The position numbers were made by a program, and so were the translations under genes. From contig JACEEZ010011040.1 of assembly GCA_016584305.1 (NCBI GenBank), positions 90,001-154,000 of the forward strand: a stretch of 64,000 nt of DNA, given 5' to 3'. This stretch comes from Chionoecetes opilio. Its lineage: Eukaryota; Arthropoda; Malacostraca; Decapoda; Majidae. Shown one piece after another: positions 10,240 through 20,849 of this stretch. The notes below the pieces were generated by a model that was given only the letters and a program-made list of their open reading frames with translations, did no database searches and had not been told where the DNA came from. Within the stretch, counting starts at the first letter, position 1, and each line of letters starts with the position of its first letter.

Positions 10240-11952
10240 CTACACATCAGGAGGAGGCTCAATACCAAACTCTGCCCTCACCTCATGAATGGACTGCTCC
10301 CACCTCTCCTCAAAGTAAACATTCATCAACAACCGACCCGTTCGACCCACCCTCAGCGCCCACGGCAGGTAAACAGATAGGTATTTCTGCCGCTGTTTCG
10401 GCCTAAATCGCAGCGGCCCGAAAACAGCAGCTCCGTAGCACATAGGGAGGCCAGTTTGCAAGGCTTCTACCCACTTAACCGCTACCTCTCCCAGCATGTT
10501 AGTCGGCATCCCCAAGACAGTATGGAATAAGTCGTGTCCCTCTCGGTAGCGCTGCATGACGTACGCCAACTCAGGGTCGTCAACGAACTGTACCGGAAGG
10601 CGCGAATCCGGCGTCACGTCATTGACCTCTAAGAAATTGATGTACGTACGACCGAGCGAGTCGTCCGGGAGTTTACGTAATGCATCGAGGTCTATAGTGG
10701 AAGTGTTGATTCTTGGTTTATCCACTAAAATCCGGCGCCCCTCGGAATCATCGCTCATCAGGGTGTGTAGGCGGGTCAGAGCTGTATGACCCGTTGTCTC
10801 TCCCAGCACAGCCACCATGTCATGTCGCCTGGGGTCAAGAATCGCTGACACCGCCGATCCACAGGTCAATATTGTCCTCTGAAACAAGTTCGTCCTGACG
10901 TGCGTTTCGTAGAGAGGTTGCTCGACTGTCTCTTGGTCTGGGGGGTCGTGGGGGGTAAAGCCAAGACCCCCTGTTACTAGTGCCTCTGATGCACTAGTAT
11001 TGGGGTCCTGGGTGCTACTGGTCAGGTCAGGGGTTAGCTTGATTGGTATGACCCTCGTTGAATCATCTGTAGTCTGTGCTGTGTGGTTCAGGATGGTTGT
11101 GGACAGGTATAGCCTCTCCCTTCCTGTAAAGTAATGAAGGGAAATGAGTCAAGAATGTTACATGTTATATTTTACATCAGATTTAACCCCTTCACGCCCA
11201 GATCTTTCCTTTGCTATAAAAAAACTTGATGTTGCGAGCATAAAATATTAAACGTACTAATATACCCAAATTGTTAGTGGAGAGATACGAAAACAGGTCC
11301 CATATCTATAAAATACTGCTTATAGTCACTAAAAAAAATTTAATGGTAGCCAAATTACAATGGAAATTACGTTCTGGGTCTCAAGGGGTTAATAGCTGTA
11401 GTACTTATAATAATGCATCAGTATGGAAGTTAATGATGAAAAATGAGTAAGGAATGTTATATGTTATATCTTATCATTCTGATTAATTGTGGTAATAGTT
11501 AATACCACTGAAATTATTGATTTATCATATCACTATATTTAATTTATCTTATTTTATACCCTATTCTACAATACTATATACATTAGTGGTATATCCCCAC
11601 CTCCCTCTTCACCCCAGGGGAGGGGGGAACCACCCCAACACCACCCTCCTCCATTAGGAAAGACGGCTTTGGTGGATAATTTCCACACCAAACATATAAC
11701 ACCTATTTTCATATAATAATAGCTAGGTTTGGTTAGATTATATTTAGATTAGGTTAACTACTAAGCTTAGATTATTATTAGGTTTATATATCTCTTATTG
11801 TTGTTTGGAGGGGCTAGAGTAACCATCGGATAATTCGGACTTTCGGCTAATTCGACCCAGGTCTCCCCCCTAATTAGTTCGAATTAGAGAGGGTTTACTG
11901 TATACCACTCACCAAGATGTCTTCGTAAACACACTCCCCCACATCGCAACAT
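10240..11952 (-). CDS. COQ4: Ubiquinone biosynthesis protein COQ4, mitochondrial
   Basis: Complete two-exon gene: exon 1 is 11952-11913 and exon 2 is 11123-10240 (40 + 884 nt, 307 aa). The donor is CTTG|GTGAGT and the acceptor ctttacag|GAAG; the split Gly codon joins in phase. The N-terminus MLRCGGVCLRRHLGRERL is Arg-rich with no acidic residue before the Glu, as in a mitochondrial presequence. Family landmarks are 'PLYETHV', 'GSAVSAILDPRRHDMVAVLGETTG' (split: 'GSAVSAILDPRRHD' and 'GETTG'), and H210-D211-x2-H214-x11-E226, the conserved metal-site motif, followed by KW-x3-L-x-TGLPM. In known relatives COQ4 sits on the matrix face of the inner membrane in the CoQ synthesis complex and acts on C1 of the head group. 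The N-terminal linker (about residues 16-80) is Thr/Ser/Pro-rich and makes the protein longer than the usual ~265 aa. The intron carries a family 1 MITE. Confidence 0.95.
11183..11392 (+). mobile_element. MITE family 1 in the COQ4 intron
   Basis: Flanked by TTAA at 11183-11186 and 11389-11392, with ends CCCCTTCACGCCCAGA and TCTCAAGGGG. It lies 59 nt upstream (in transcript sense) of the COQ4 exon 2 acceptor. Confidence 0.9.
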
Positions 11953-12107
11953 TGTCACTGAGTCTCCGCTTATAACTGTGGTAAACACGTATCACTCATG
12001 TATTGCTAGGGCGTGTGATAATGTTGTTATAGGGACTGCCTTTGCTCCAGCCCCCCTGACGTATTTTTCACTTCTTTGTTGCTGGTCGGTCTTTTCTATT
12101 TAATTTC

Positions 12108-12319
12108 TTAACCCCTTCACACCCAGATCTTTCCTTTGCTATAAAAAATGGTATGTTCTTAGCCATAAAATTACGAAAAGTAACTTGATATACCAAATTA
12201 GTTAGTCGACAAGGATACTAAACAGGTTATAACTATTAAATGTTGCTTATATTCAGTAAAAATCGTTTTATGGTACCCAAATTACAATGGAAATTACGTT
12301 CTGGGTCTCAAGGGGTTAA
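12108..12319 (+). mobile_element. MITE family 1
   Basis: Flanked by TTAA at 12108-12111 and 12316-12319. Same ends and body as the other copies. Located about 160 bp upstream of the COQ4 start codon. Confidence 0.9.
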
Positions 12320-12418
12320 TTTGTTTTATCCCTATCAATTTCTTCAGCACTTTACTTTCGTTCCCTTGTTATTGATCACATTTGCACTTCACTGCACTGT
12401 AATTGTTCTATTGTAACG

Positions 12419-12643
12419 GTTACAGGGAGTTTCGTACACAAGTTGTTTCGTACCCCAGTTTTGATAGATGTTTCGTACACTGATTTTGAGTTTTTTCGTA
12501 CATACTGGGGTAGTTTCGTAACTAGTAATCAAGTTCAACTCTGGGCTGAGTGTACGAAACGACTATAGTTTCATATAGACTACGAAACAACTTTTTGGTG
12601 TACGAATCTACTGGTGTACGAAACAACTTGTGTACGAACTGTC
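12419..12643 (+). mobile_element. MITE family 2, copy 2
   Basis: Starts gttacagggagtttcgtac and ends cttgtgtacgaactg. Closely matches the copy at 7131-7342. Confidence 0.85.
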
Positions 12644-12724
12644 TGTAGCTTTTTCTCTCGTATTTTCCCAAAGTTGTGATTGCGTCATCGGTTGGACGGT
12701 TGTTGTGGTCGGTTGTTCTCCGGG

Positions 12725-12905
12725 TTATTTCGGTATATTTAGGTGTATTTGATGTATTTCGGTATATTTTGTTACATACTTCGGTATATTTACTTGTATT
12801 TGATGTATTTCGGTATATTTCGTTACATATTTTGGTATATTTAGGTGTATTTGAGTGTAATTCGGTATATTTAGGGTATTTTGGTATATTTTTGGTAAAC
12901 CACGT
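12725..12905. repeat. Short array of the 19-bp satellite type
   Basis: Units such as ggtatatttaggtgtattt and gatgtatttcggtatattt. This is the same sequence type as the large array at 20850-37400, so the satellite also exists as small dispersed patches. Confidence 0.8.
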
Positions 12906-13504
12906 TTGTTGTGGTGGTAGTGAGGCGTGTTATGCTACTGCTATTTCTACCATTACTACCTATATTCGCCTGTTTTTCTAGTAAGTGATACATTCTAAGC
13001 AGTATAAGAAGTAACTACCTTCATATATCTATCTCCTACACACACACATACGCGTATACAGTGGTGTGTGTTAGTAGTATGCCAAATTAGATATTACGTG
13101 CTTGACTTATTCCGGTGAAATCCTACCGTAGATAACACTATAGTCGCCAGTCACTTGTCACTGCACTAATGTCGCCATGGACAATATATTACGAATTATA
13201 GCATCACTACATAGCATTCTGTAGAGGGAGTCTGCCAACTCCCTCTACAGAAGTCATAATCACAGGGACGTAAAACCTTGCCTGCCATGCATCGGCTGTC
13301 AATGAAAATCAACGGGAGGATCCAGGGAAGAGAAAACAGCAAGCAAAGGCAGGTAAAATTTGGAAGAAGTCTTTCACCCTATCTTTTTTTTCTCCATATA
13401 GCCAACAAGCTGGGGAGTACTGGAGGGAATACGGGATTTTTGGGTGGGGGAAGCAAATATAAGTGATTTATGGCTCCCCAAAAAAATCATCAAAGTCACT
13501 ATAG

Positions 13505-13800
13505 TAAAATCTAACCTAAACCTAACCTTAAACCACAAAGTTATACCTAACCTAACCTAACTAACCTAAACCACAAAGGTATAACCTAACCTAACATAAC
13601 CTTAACACAAAGTCTACCTACCGAACCTAAACTAACCTTAACACAAAGTATACTAACCTAACCTAACCTTAAACCACAAAAGTCCACCCTACCTAACTAA
13701 CCTAAACCTAACCCATTAACACAAAGTATACCTAACCTAACTAACCTTAACCACAAAGTATACCTAACCTAATCTCAACCTAACCTAACTGGACTTAAAA
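13505..13800. repeat. CCTAA-type interstitial telomere-like array
   Basis: Degenerate (CCTAA)n mixed with 'accacaaagtatacctaacc' units. CCTAA is the complement of the arthropod telomere motif TTAGG. An opposite-orientation TTAGG patch lies at 14165-14335. Confidence 0.8.
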
Positions 13801-14164
13801 TTCTGTAGGCACTAAGAGTTCATAGCGTCCGTGTGGGTTAAACAAGGCTGAGCGCACGCTGGAACCTTTACAGATGTGAAGTACAATAAGCATACAATAC
13901 AGTGCGGTAGTTCATTTCAGTCAAAGCCGGAAGGATGAGTTCCAAAGTATTTCCAAAGGAATTAATATCTATCATTGAAACCTGCTATTTGACGCAGTAC
14001 ATCAAGGAGGAAAATCTTTAGAACAAGGGCTCCACGCTAAGCTGACCCAAATGTTGGCTCTACGTATTATACTTACTGTCCTTAACACATCTGTTTAGAT
14101 TTTAATGAGTGCCGATCCTTAACTTTGCCTAAATGGCCGATATTAAAATTCAGGTTCTTGAGAA

Positions 14165-14335
14165 AAACTAAGTTAGATTAGAGGAGGTTAGGTTAGGTAA
14201 GTGCACAGCACGGGGGGGGGTCGAGGTTGGGCGGAGTCCCCCCCCCGTTAGCTTAGGGCAGGTTAGGTTAGGATAGGTAAGGTTAGGTTAGGTTAGTTCA
14301 CAGTACGAGGGGCTCGAGGAGGGGTGCTAGGTTAG
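14165..14335. repeat. TTAGG-type patch
   Basis: Repeated 'aggttaggttagg' separated by GC-rich 'gcacagcacgggggggg' and 'gagggg' blocks. It lies between related copies of 'agccaacaagcttggggatc' (about 13396 and 14389 direct, about 14590 inverted). Confidence 0.75.
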
Positions 14336-14639
14336 GTCTGTAGAGTTTGTCATCTTTAGAATAAAAGGCTCAACCTCCTATATTCTTATAGCCAACAAGC
14401 TTGGGGATCATGGTGGAACCTGGGTTTTTGGAGGGGGAGCACACACATAAAGGGAAAATAGGCCCGATAAAGTAGATAAAATAGGGAAATTCCCTAGTTT
14501 AGGTATCTTTGGTGGGGGGCCATTAATTTTTCCCATTATTGTGGCTCCCCCACCCCCCCCCACCCCAAAAACCAAAGTTTCCCACTATGTCCAAAGCTTG
14601 TTGGCTAGAAGAAGAGAAGAAGAAAATGGGGGGGGGGTG

Positions 14640-16780
14640 GGCCTTTGTCTTAAGATTTCCCATTCACGGGATGCCGATCAGAGGTAATAATACCCTGGAC
14701 CTGCTGTTAAGCAACAATTTTGAGCTCGCTCCACTCTTATGAAAATAATGCATACCAATAAGTGGACCACTGCCCATCAAAGTCACCACTAATACTCCAA
14801 CACCTCCAAAAACTCAGACACCATTGAACCAGAGGTTAAAACAACTTAGTGATCTTAATCTATAGCAATGAGATAGGACTGGTGAGGAGAACTTGACAAC
14901 TGACTGGCCGGCACTTTTCAAGGCAAGACAAAGGTGAAGCTCTCGATATCTCCTAAAAAGATGCTTGGAAGTCTGCATAAAAAATGGGCCTCACAAACAC
15001 CCCAAAGAACAGTCACTGAGAAAACAGATCCCTCGGGCATAGGAAACATTCTAATGAAGAAAAGATCCGTAAACACGAGCCAAGCTAAAGAAGACACTCC
15101 CAGCCCCACCCTCGTAAACTACATCAGAAGCCTTGAGGAGGATTGAGATGATGCTATTCGTCTCAGAAGAGGAAAGAAAACGGGCAGAAAGAACTACCAG
15201 CAATAGCGCACATCAAGGTTAAACCGCAAATTCGTCTATGCTATGCCAAAAAGCAGCTCAGAACGCATCTTCAATAGGTCACTTATGAAGGAAAATGGAG
15301 ATTTTGAAAGCGAACCAGGGGAAAATAGCCCAGATTGCTCAAACAACAGTACGAAGATCCTTTCAGCCCATCAAATGCAGCCAGCCAAATTGACGATCCA
15401 TCTTCCTTTTTTTTTCTTTGTAGTACCTCAAAAGTCAGAAACACATGCTACATCCGTAACTAAAACAACAGAAGACATCATTGCAAGCCATTGATAAGTA
15501 GCACCGCACTCAGCTGCAGGGGCCAGAGGCTTCCATGCCACAGCTACTTAAACCACTCTAAACACCAGTTAAGCACTACCACTGAAAATACTGAGTGATA
15601 AAGTCCCTAGAAGCTGGCTCTGTGGCCTCAGGCACGCAAAGCTGGCCATAATTACACCCCATATACAAATGGCGGCAGCAAAGGCTTGGCCCAAGAAACT
15701 ATAACCAGTAGTACTAACATCCCACTTAATCAAAATAAGGAAAGATCAATCCGATGCAAGCTGTTGAACTCCAGGAAGACATGGAGCAGTTCATGAGGTC
15801 ACCATGCTTCAGACAAGGCCATTCTGCCTCTCACCAATTGCTGAGTCATACAGAAAGTTTTGCAGGACATTCAGGATGGTGGACAATGTGGATGTCATAT
15901 ATCTCGACTTCGCCAAAGCATCGATAAAAGTCGGACCACGGGATTCTTTCCCGCAAGATAAAGAGCTCGCGGATAAGTGGCAAGCTTCGGGAGAATGGCT
16001 ACATAGCTTTCCTTTCCGACAGAGAAACAAACGAGTATTGTCAAAGGGGGAGCTATCAGATGCCAGCCAATGTTTGTCAGCGGTCCCTCAGGGCTCGGCC
16101 TAGGCCCCCTGGCTTTCTCATTATGATAGGGGAAATTGATAAAGATCTGGCACACTCACCGCTACAAGCTTGCTGATGACACAAGATTTAACAAAGAAAT
16201 TTTGTCACAACCAGATACTCAGCTACTCCAACAAGACTTAGATAAAATCTTAGAGGGGCAGATAGGAATTAATATGGTCCTAAATGGTGAAAAAGTTTGA
16301 GTTGTTAAGTATGGAGAACCAGAAGGAATCAAAACCTCAACAAATACCATTGCGGCCAACGGGAAATAGTAGCCAAGGATTTGGTTAAAGATTTGGGTGT
16401 AACATGAACAATGATGCTACCTTTTCTGGACCACATATTCAAAACAGCCAAAAAGCAAGACAGCTAAAGGCTGGATCCGAAGGACCTTCCAAACCAGGAG
16501 TGAAACAGGGTATGCTGATCTTTGGAAGTCATGGTGCTACCACGGTTAGAAATACTGCTGCCAGCTCTGGTCACCACATAAAATATTCGAAATTACCACA
16601 GAAGATCCCAAAAGAACTGTAACAAACAAGATACACGGAGTTGAAACACCTAAATTACTGGGAGAAGACTCAGGACACTGCACATGTTTTGATTCAGCGA
16701 CCACAGAGAAAGATACGTCGTCATTTAGTTTGGAAATTGTTGGAGAACAGGGTACCAAAACCAACGTGCAAGAAACAGCA
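14640..16780 (+). pseudogene. Decayed non-LTR retrotransposon (LINE) ORF2
   Basis: Pieces of one ORF2 can be followed in order across three frames. They are the end of an endonuclease-like domain ('RGNNTLDLLLSNN', 14683-14721), RT motif I-II remnants ('VVLTSHLIKI', about 15700), the catalytic core start 'NVDVIYLDFAKA' (about 15880), 'SAVPQGSA' (about 16080), and the thumb region ('FSGPHIQNSQKARQLKAG', 16430). Many stops and frame breaks show it is dead. The motif set is that of the CR1/jockey group common in crustaceans; I cannot place it closer. Confidence 0.8.
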
Positions 16781-16787
16781 CAAGCCA

Positions 16788-17052
16788 GGAGAGGAAGGCG
16801 TGCTGGTGTGCAACACCCCAGAGAGAAGGCTGATGCTGCGTGTGCACCACCCCAGGGAGAGGAAGGCTGTGCTGCGTGTGAAACCACCCCAGGATGAGGA
16901 AAGGCTGTGCTACGTGTGCACACCCCAGGAGAGGAAGCTGTGCTGCGTGTGCACCACCCCAGGAGAGGAAGGCTGGCTAGTGTGCACCCACCCCAGGAGA
17001 GGAAGGCGGTGCTACGTGTGCACCACCCCAGGAGAGGAAGGCTGTGCTACGT
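16788..17052. repeat. ~35-bp minisatellite inside the LINE
   Basis: Units of 'caccaccccaggagaggaag' plus 'gctgtgctacgtgtg', about seven copies. It encodes a repeated Val-His-x-Pro-Arg-Arg-Gly-Arg pattern in place of the usual LINE C-terminal region. Confidence 0.85.
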
Positions 17053-17219
17053 GGCATTAGGCTCTAAATTTTTCAACGGTGCCAATAAAAATCAAAAGTT
17101 TTGAATTTTTCTTCATACTTGGTTTAATGGTGCTCTATGCAAGAAAACCACGTATGCAAAGTTTGACCACAACGGTTGATATTTAGGGGCGGCGGATTAC
17201 AACTTTGTTATTTAAACCC

Positions 17220-19580
17220 TTAGCACTGGACTATTAAGGAGGGGAGTCATCTCTTGAAAGCGGAACAAAGTCCGGGACATCCCTTCCCATCAGGGCTGCT
17301 GAAGTCAACCTCTTGGTGAGTATTAGCCCCGTGGGGGTGGGCGGGCATCATGGGAGCACACCCCCATCATTGTCGGCCGGCTTGGACGGGGAAGGGAAGC
17401 CTTCGAGGTCCGGGCTGTTGATGGCGATGGGCATCCAGAACTTGGAGGAGGAAGATGGCGCTGTTCTCGGTCTTGGTCAGCCGAGGTGAAGGACTGGATT
17501 GGAGCCACCTCCTCGCTCGGCGTGTCGTTGACGACGAGAAGTCCTCGATTCGGCGCAGGCCTGACGTACGAGTCCTCTTCTGCCAACTTCCGAGGGTTGG
17601 CGGACAGGAAAGTCGGTTCTTGCTATCAGAAGCTTCGAAGAGGCGGAGGGAATTTTTCGTGGCGCAAGGAGGCAGTGTCGCAGCAGGAACTTGTGATGAT
17701 GGGAGGTTTATTCGCTTGGCGGGTTCCTGGCTCCTTCAGCGTAGAGAATGGCCTGCTACAATGCTTGTTTTGTCGGAGACAGGGAGACGTGAGTTAGTCG
17801 AACAGGATCAGACCAATGAGATCTTTGCCTCAAGTACAGAAATGGCGGCTCAGATTGGTGAAGCAGGCATTGCGAATACTTTCGTCGTGGTATGAAGGAT
17901 GCCCTTAGCGAATCAAGATCGTTGGCGGGAGCGTAGGATGGAAACCGCGATTAGAACAATCGCAAGATGTAGATACGGGTCTGCGAACGTTGAGAACCGC
18001 GGAGGGCTGAAATTTCCGAGGTGTGACGACTTTTTTCCCCCCACAGTCAGCTGCTCCCGAAACCAAGATCATCTTCAGGCGTAAATGATACGCGCCATCC
18101 ACCGCGCTCGATTGAAAGCGCTCCGGGGCTACGGATCAAGGTCTTCGGAAGAGCGCCGCCCCGAGGAAAAACGGATGCTCCGATCAGCGAGTCCCTTATA
18201 GTCGTCACGGGGCTGCTTTGTCTGAAGCCCCCAAAGGGGGGACGTTTCAAACCTTGAATGAGGATCGTCCCTCTGGAGACCAGAGTCTCCGGTACATCTT
18301 CGTTTGGTGGGAGGGTTTATTGCCGACATGGTTGATGTAAGACCAGTAGTCCTTGAAGCAAGAGAAGAGTGATCTCAGGACCAGACGATGTACCCCAAAC
18401 ACGTAGAAAAGGCCTTCTCAAGGACCACGTTCTGTGGACGTGATGTACGGAAGCAAGTGAAACGGGGCGCTCGGCCCGAATCTTCTGTTGCCAACGATGG
18501 GCATGCACCATTGATGGCTCCAGTGTTGCATGGTGTGTGAAGCACATCGCCATGACCTCGGTTCCTGGACCCCCCAGTACTTATAGAGCCTCGAAACACA
18601 GCTGTAAGAGGCAGGCATCACCCGTTCCGGAGTGCAGTTTCTGGGACTCTCGAGGAGCTTCTCCACTCCTTCTCCTGATGTGAGAGGATGGCGAGTCTTT
18701 CGGCGCGAGTGCCATCGTCCTGAGGAAGGATCTTCCCGTCACAATGAACGGTTCAACCGAGGCGGTAAAAAGGACTGAAAGTCTCTTTGAGGTCCTTCGC
18801 AAAAGGGACCTTGTACTTCGCTCTGCCTGTCGATATTGGACTCGGGATTTCAGCACAAGATCGTTGTGGATCGTGGCCCAAGCTACTTGCGTAGCCGCCA
18901 CAAATTCGAAGGGACGTGGGGCGGCTTATGACCCCATTCGTCAAGGGCTCCGCCGAAGATCAGGGATAGGACGGACTTCGTGCCCCGTGTTCTCAATCTC
19001 TTTTGTGGAAGAAGCGACCCCGGCGTCGGAAAGAAGAGTCGGATGTGGGCAGCGTTGGCTGGATCTTGATGACTCGAAGATGATTGACTCCAGCTCCACA
19101 GCTCTGTCTCCTTTTGGCGTCGGTTGACGGATACGTGAGAGAGAGCTTTCAGTCGGCCCCAACACCGATTTCTTTCAGCTTCTTGTCCAGACCAGCCATT
19201 CGAACCCGCCTCCCCCTTATCCCGCTGGGCAAGAAGGAATTCCTTGTCTTCAGGACTTGGTCATCAGAGTGGGCGGGATGTACAAAAGATCTGGAAGACT
19301 TTTCTTGGAAGGTCTTCTGTTTTTCGGCAGGCGTGACCCAGTAAGTTATTCTTGCTTTTGTCAGGCTCTTCCACTCGCGAAAAGTCCAGTAATCTTCCTC
19401 CTCAGCGCTAGGTTCTGCGGGATGGTGGGGATCCTAGCTCGTGTTCCAGAAAGCGAGGACCTCCTCTTTGCAGCCTCAGCTGCACTCTGCGCACCGTCCT
19501 TCTTCTCTTCCTTGTGGCGTAGAAAATCGTGTAAAACGTATCCACGGCTGGGAAAGTTTTGCTCCTGTGATGAGTAGGAA
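17220..19580. other. Unidentified GC-rich insert (~2.4 kb)
   Basis: Base composition rises sharply relative to both flanks, and the LINE is interrupted here and resumes at about 19790. Open frames of 60-146 codons occur on both strands, for example 17455-17895 (+) and 18901-18581 (-), but none shows a domain I recognise. Its edges are not defined by any clear repeat. A frameshifted retroelement gag-like region is possible but unsupported. Confidence 0.4.
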
Positions 19581-19789
19581 CACTATGGCCAAGGAAGCCA
19601 AACTTCAGTTTGCTTTATCGTGGGTCATGACTGAGGGCGAAAAGAGGGAAATGTTCAAGGATCGATCCGCCACCTCTAAATATCAACCGATTAGCCTGAG
19701 CTTTGCACCACGACCAGTTTCTAAGTACAAGGCTAGAAATACACAAAAGTACGTGAAAAAATATTGACTTTGAAAATTACCCCGCGCAT

Positions 19790-20092
19790 TGGACCCTAGT
19801 GGTGCAACCACCCCAGGAGCATATCATAGAGTTAGAACTCTAAACCCACCACAGCTTCACCTTCAGTGCACTACCAGAGTATCAAACTGCATCAAACAAA
19901 ACTCAAGAAAGAGGGGTGTCTCACCCGACACCTTCAAGTACAAATTGGATGCCTGGCTGTACAATGTACCAGACCCACGACCACACCAGGATACACCAGC
20001 TCCAACTCAAACAGTCTCCGCAATGGATCAAAGAGCAAGAGCCGCTGTCTGGTTACAGTGGAGACCATCCTCAGCTGCGTCAACTAACTGAC
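19790..20092 (+). pseudogene. LINE ORF2 C-terminal segment (continuation)
   Basis: Carries 'DTFKYKLDAWLYNVPD', the F-K-x-x-L-D-x-x-L signature of a LINE C-terminus, and in the next frame 'PGYTSSNSNSL'. It fits as the missing end of the element at 14640-16780, separated by the GC-rich insert. Confidence 0.7.
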
Positions 20093-20324
20093 GGAATTCT
20101 TCAAAGGTATCAAGGTAAAGGACTACTGATTTGTGTGTTGCCATGAGAGATACACAGTAGTGTTATTATTGTACAATTCACACTACATGTCTTCAGTGGC
20201 AATACAAGTCTGTAGTGAGGCTAAAATTAGTAATATATTGTGCCTGGCAGACATTAGTGCAGGGCGAGTGACGGGACTATAGTGTTATATACGGGTAGTG
20301 CCCTTGGTAATAATGGGGTGAAGT

Positions 20325-20548
20325 TCGCGTTCGTAAATAAGTGTTTTCGTCACCAGTAGATTCGTACACCAAACAGTGTTTCCATAGTATATATGAAACC
20401 ATAGTCGTTTCGTACAATCACCTCAGAGTTGAACTGAGTTTATGAATGACACAGGTATGTAAGAAAAAAACTCAAAAATCAGTGTACGAAGCAACCTAAC
20501 AAAACCTGGGTACGAAACAACTTGTGTCCACCGAAACTCCCTTGTAAC
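20325..20548 (-). mobile_element. MITE family 2, copy 3
   Basis: Inverse orientation. It contains 'cgtacaccaaacagtgtttc' and ends in 'cgaaactcccttgtaac'. It has more single-base differences than the other copies, in line with lower sequence quality from about 20.2 kb. Confidence 0.75.
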
Positions 20549-20574
20549 ATTTCGGATGTATATCGGTACTAAGA

Positions 20575-20785
20575 GATCTCACAACTGGTTAACAATAGGG
20601 TGGTAAATGATTGGAATAGATCAGTAGACAGGTAGATAGGCGGAGTCATTAGAGAGCTTTAAAAGGAGGCTAGATAAATTCATGGATGGGGATGAAAGGT
20701 GAGAAGGTAGTGGTAAGTAAACAGGAACTACCACGTGATAGTCTCACGGCCTCTTGGAGCTTCCTTTATTCTAATTTCTTATGTT
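20575..20785 (+). mobile_element. LINE family A 3' end, sense
   Basis: Begins in the 'aatagggtggtaaatgattg' coding remnant, passes 'ttcatggatggggatgaaag' and ends in the 'ttctaatttcttatg' tail. Confidence 0.8.
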
Positions 20786-20849
20786 TATGGAATCTGTGAG
20801 GTCTGGAGGAAAATAAAACCACTAATATAGGGCGGAAAGGACTCTAGGA

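Larger units (their letters stand above)
13122..20310. mobile_element. ~7.2-kb nest bounded by inverted CTACCGTAG ends
   Basis: The left end at 13122-13206 (ctaccgtagataacactata ... ttatagcatcactac) and the right end at about 20218-20310 (... gggactatagtgttatatac, gggtag) are inverse copies of the same end sequence seen at 1571-3225. Between them lie TTAGG-type repeats, a decayed LINE and a GC-rich insert. It may be one large fold-back element loaded with later insertions, or two separate elements in opposite orientation. Confidence 0.5.

Noticed and set aside
10556..10898. Plus-strand open frames over the COQ4 exon
   Set aside because: Antisense shadows of a well-conserved gene.
17455..17895. 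146-codon open frame in the GC-rich insert
   Set aside because: No recognisable domain, overlaps frames on the other strand, and GC-rich DNA gives such frames by chance.
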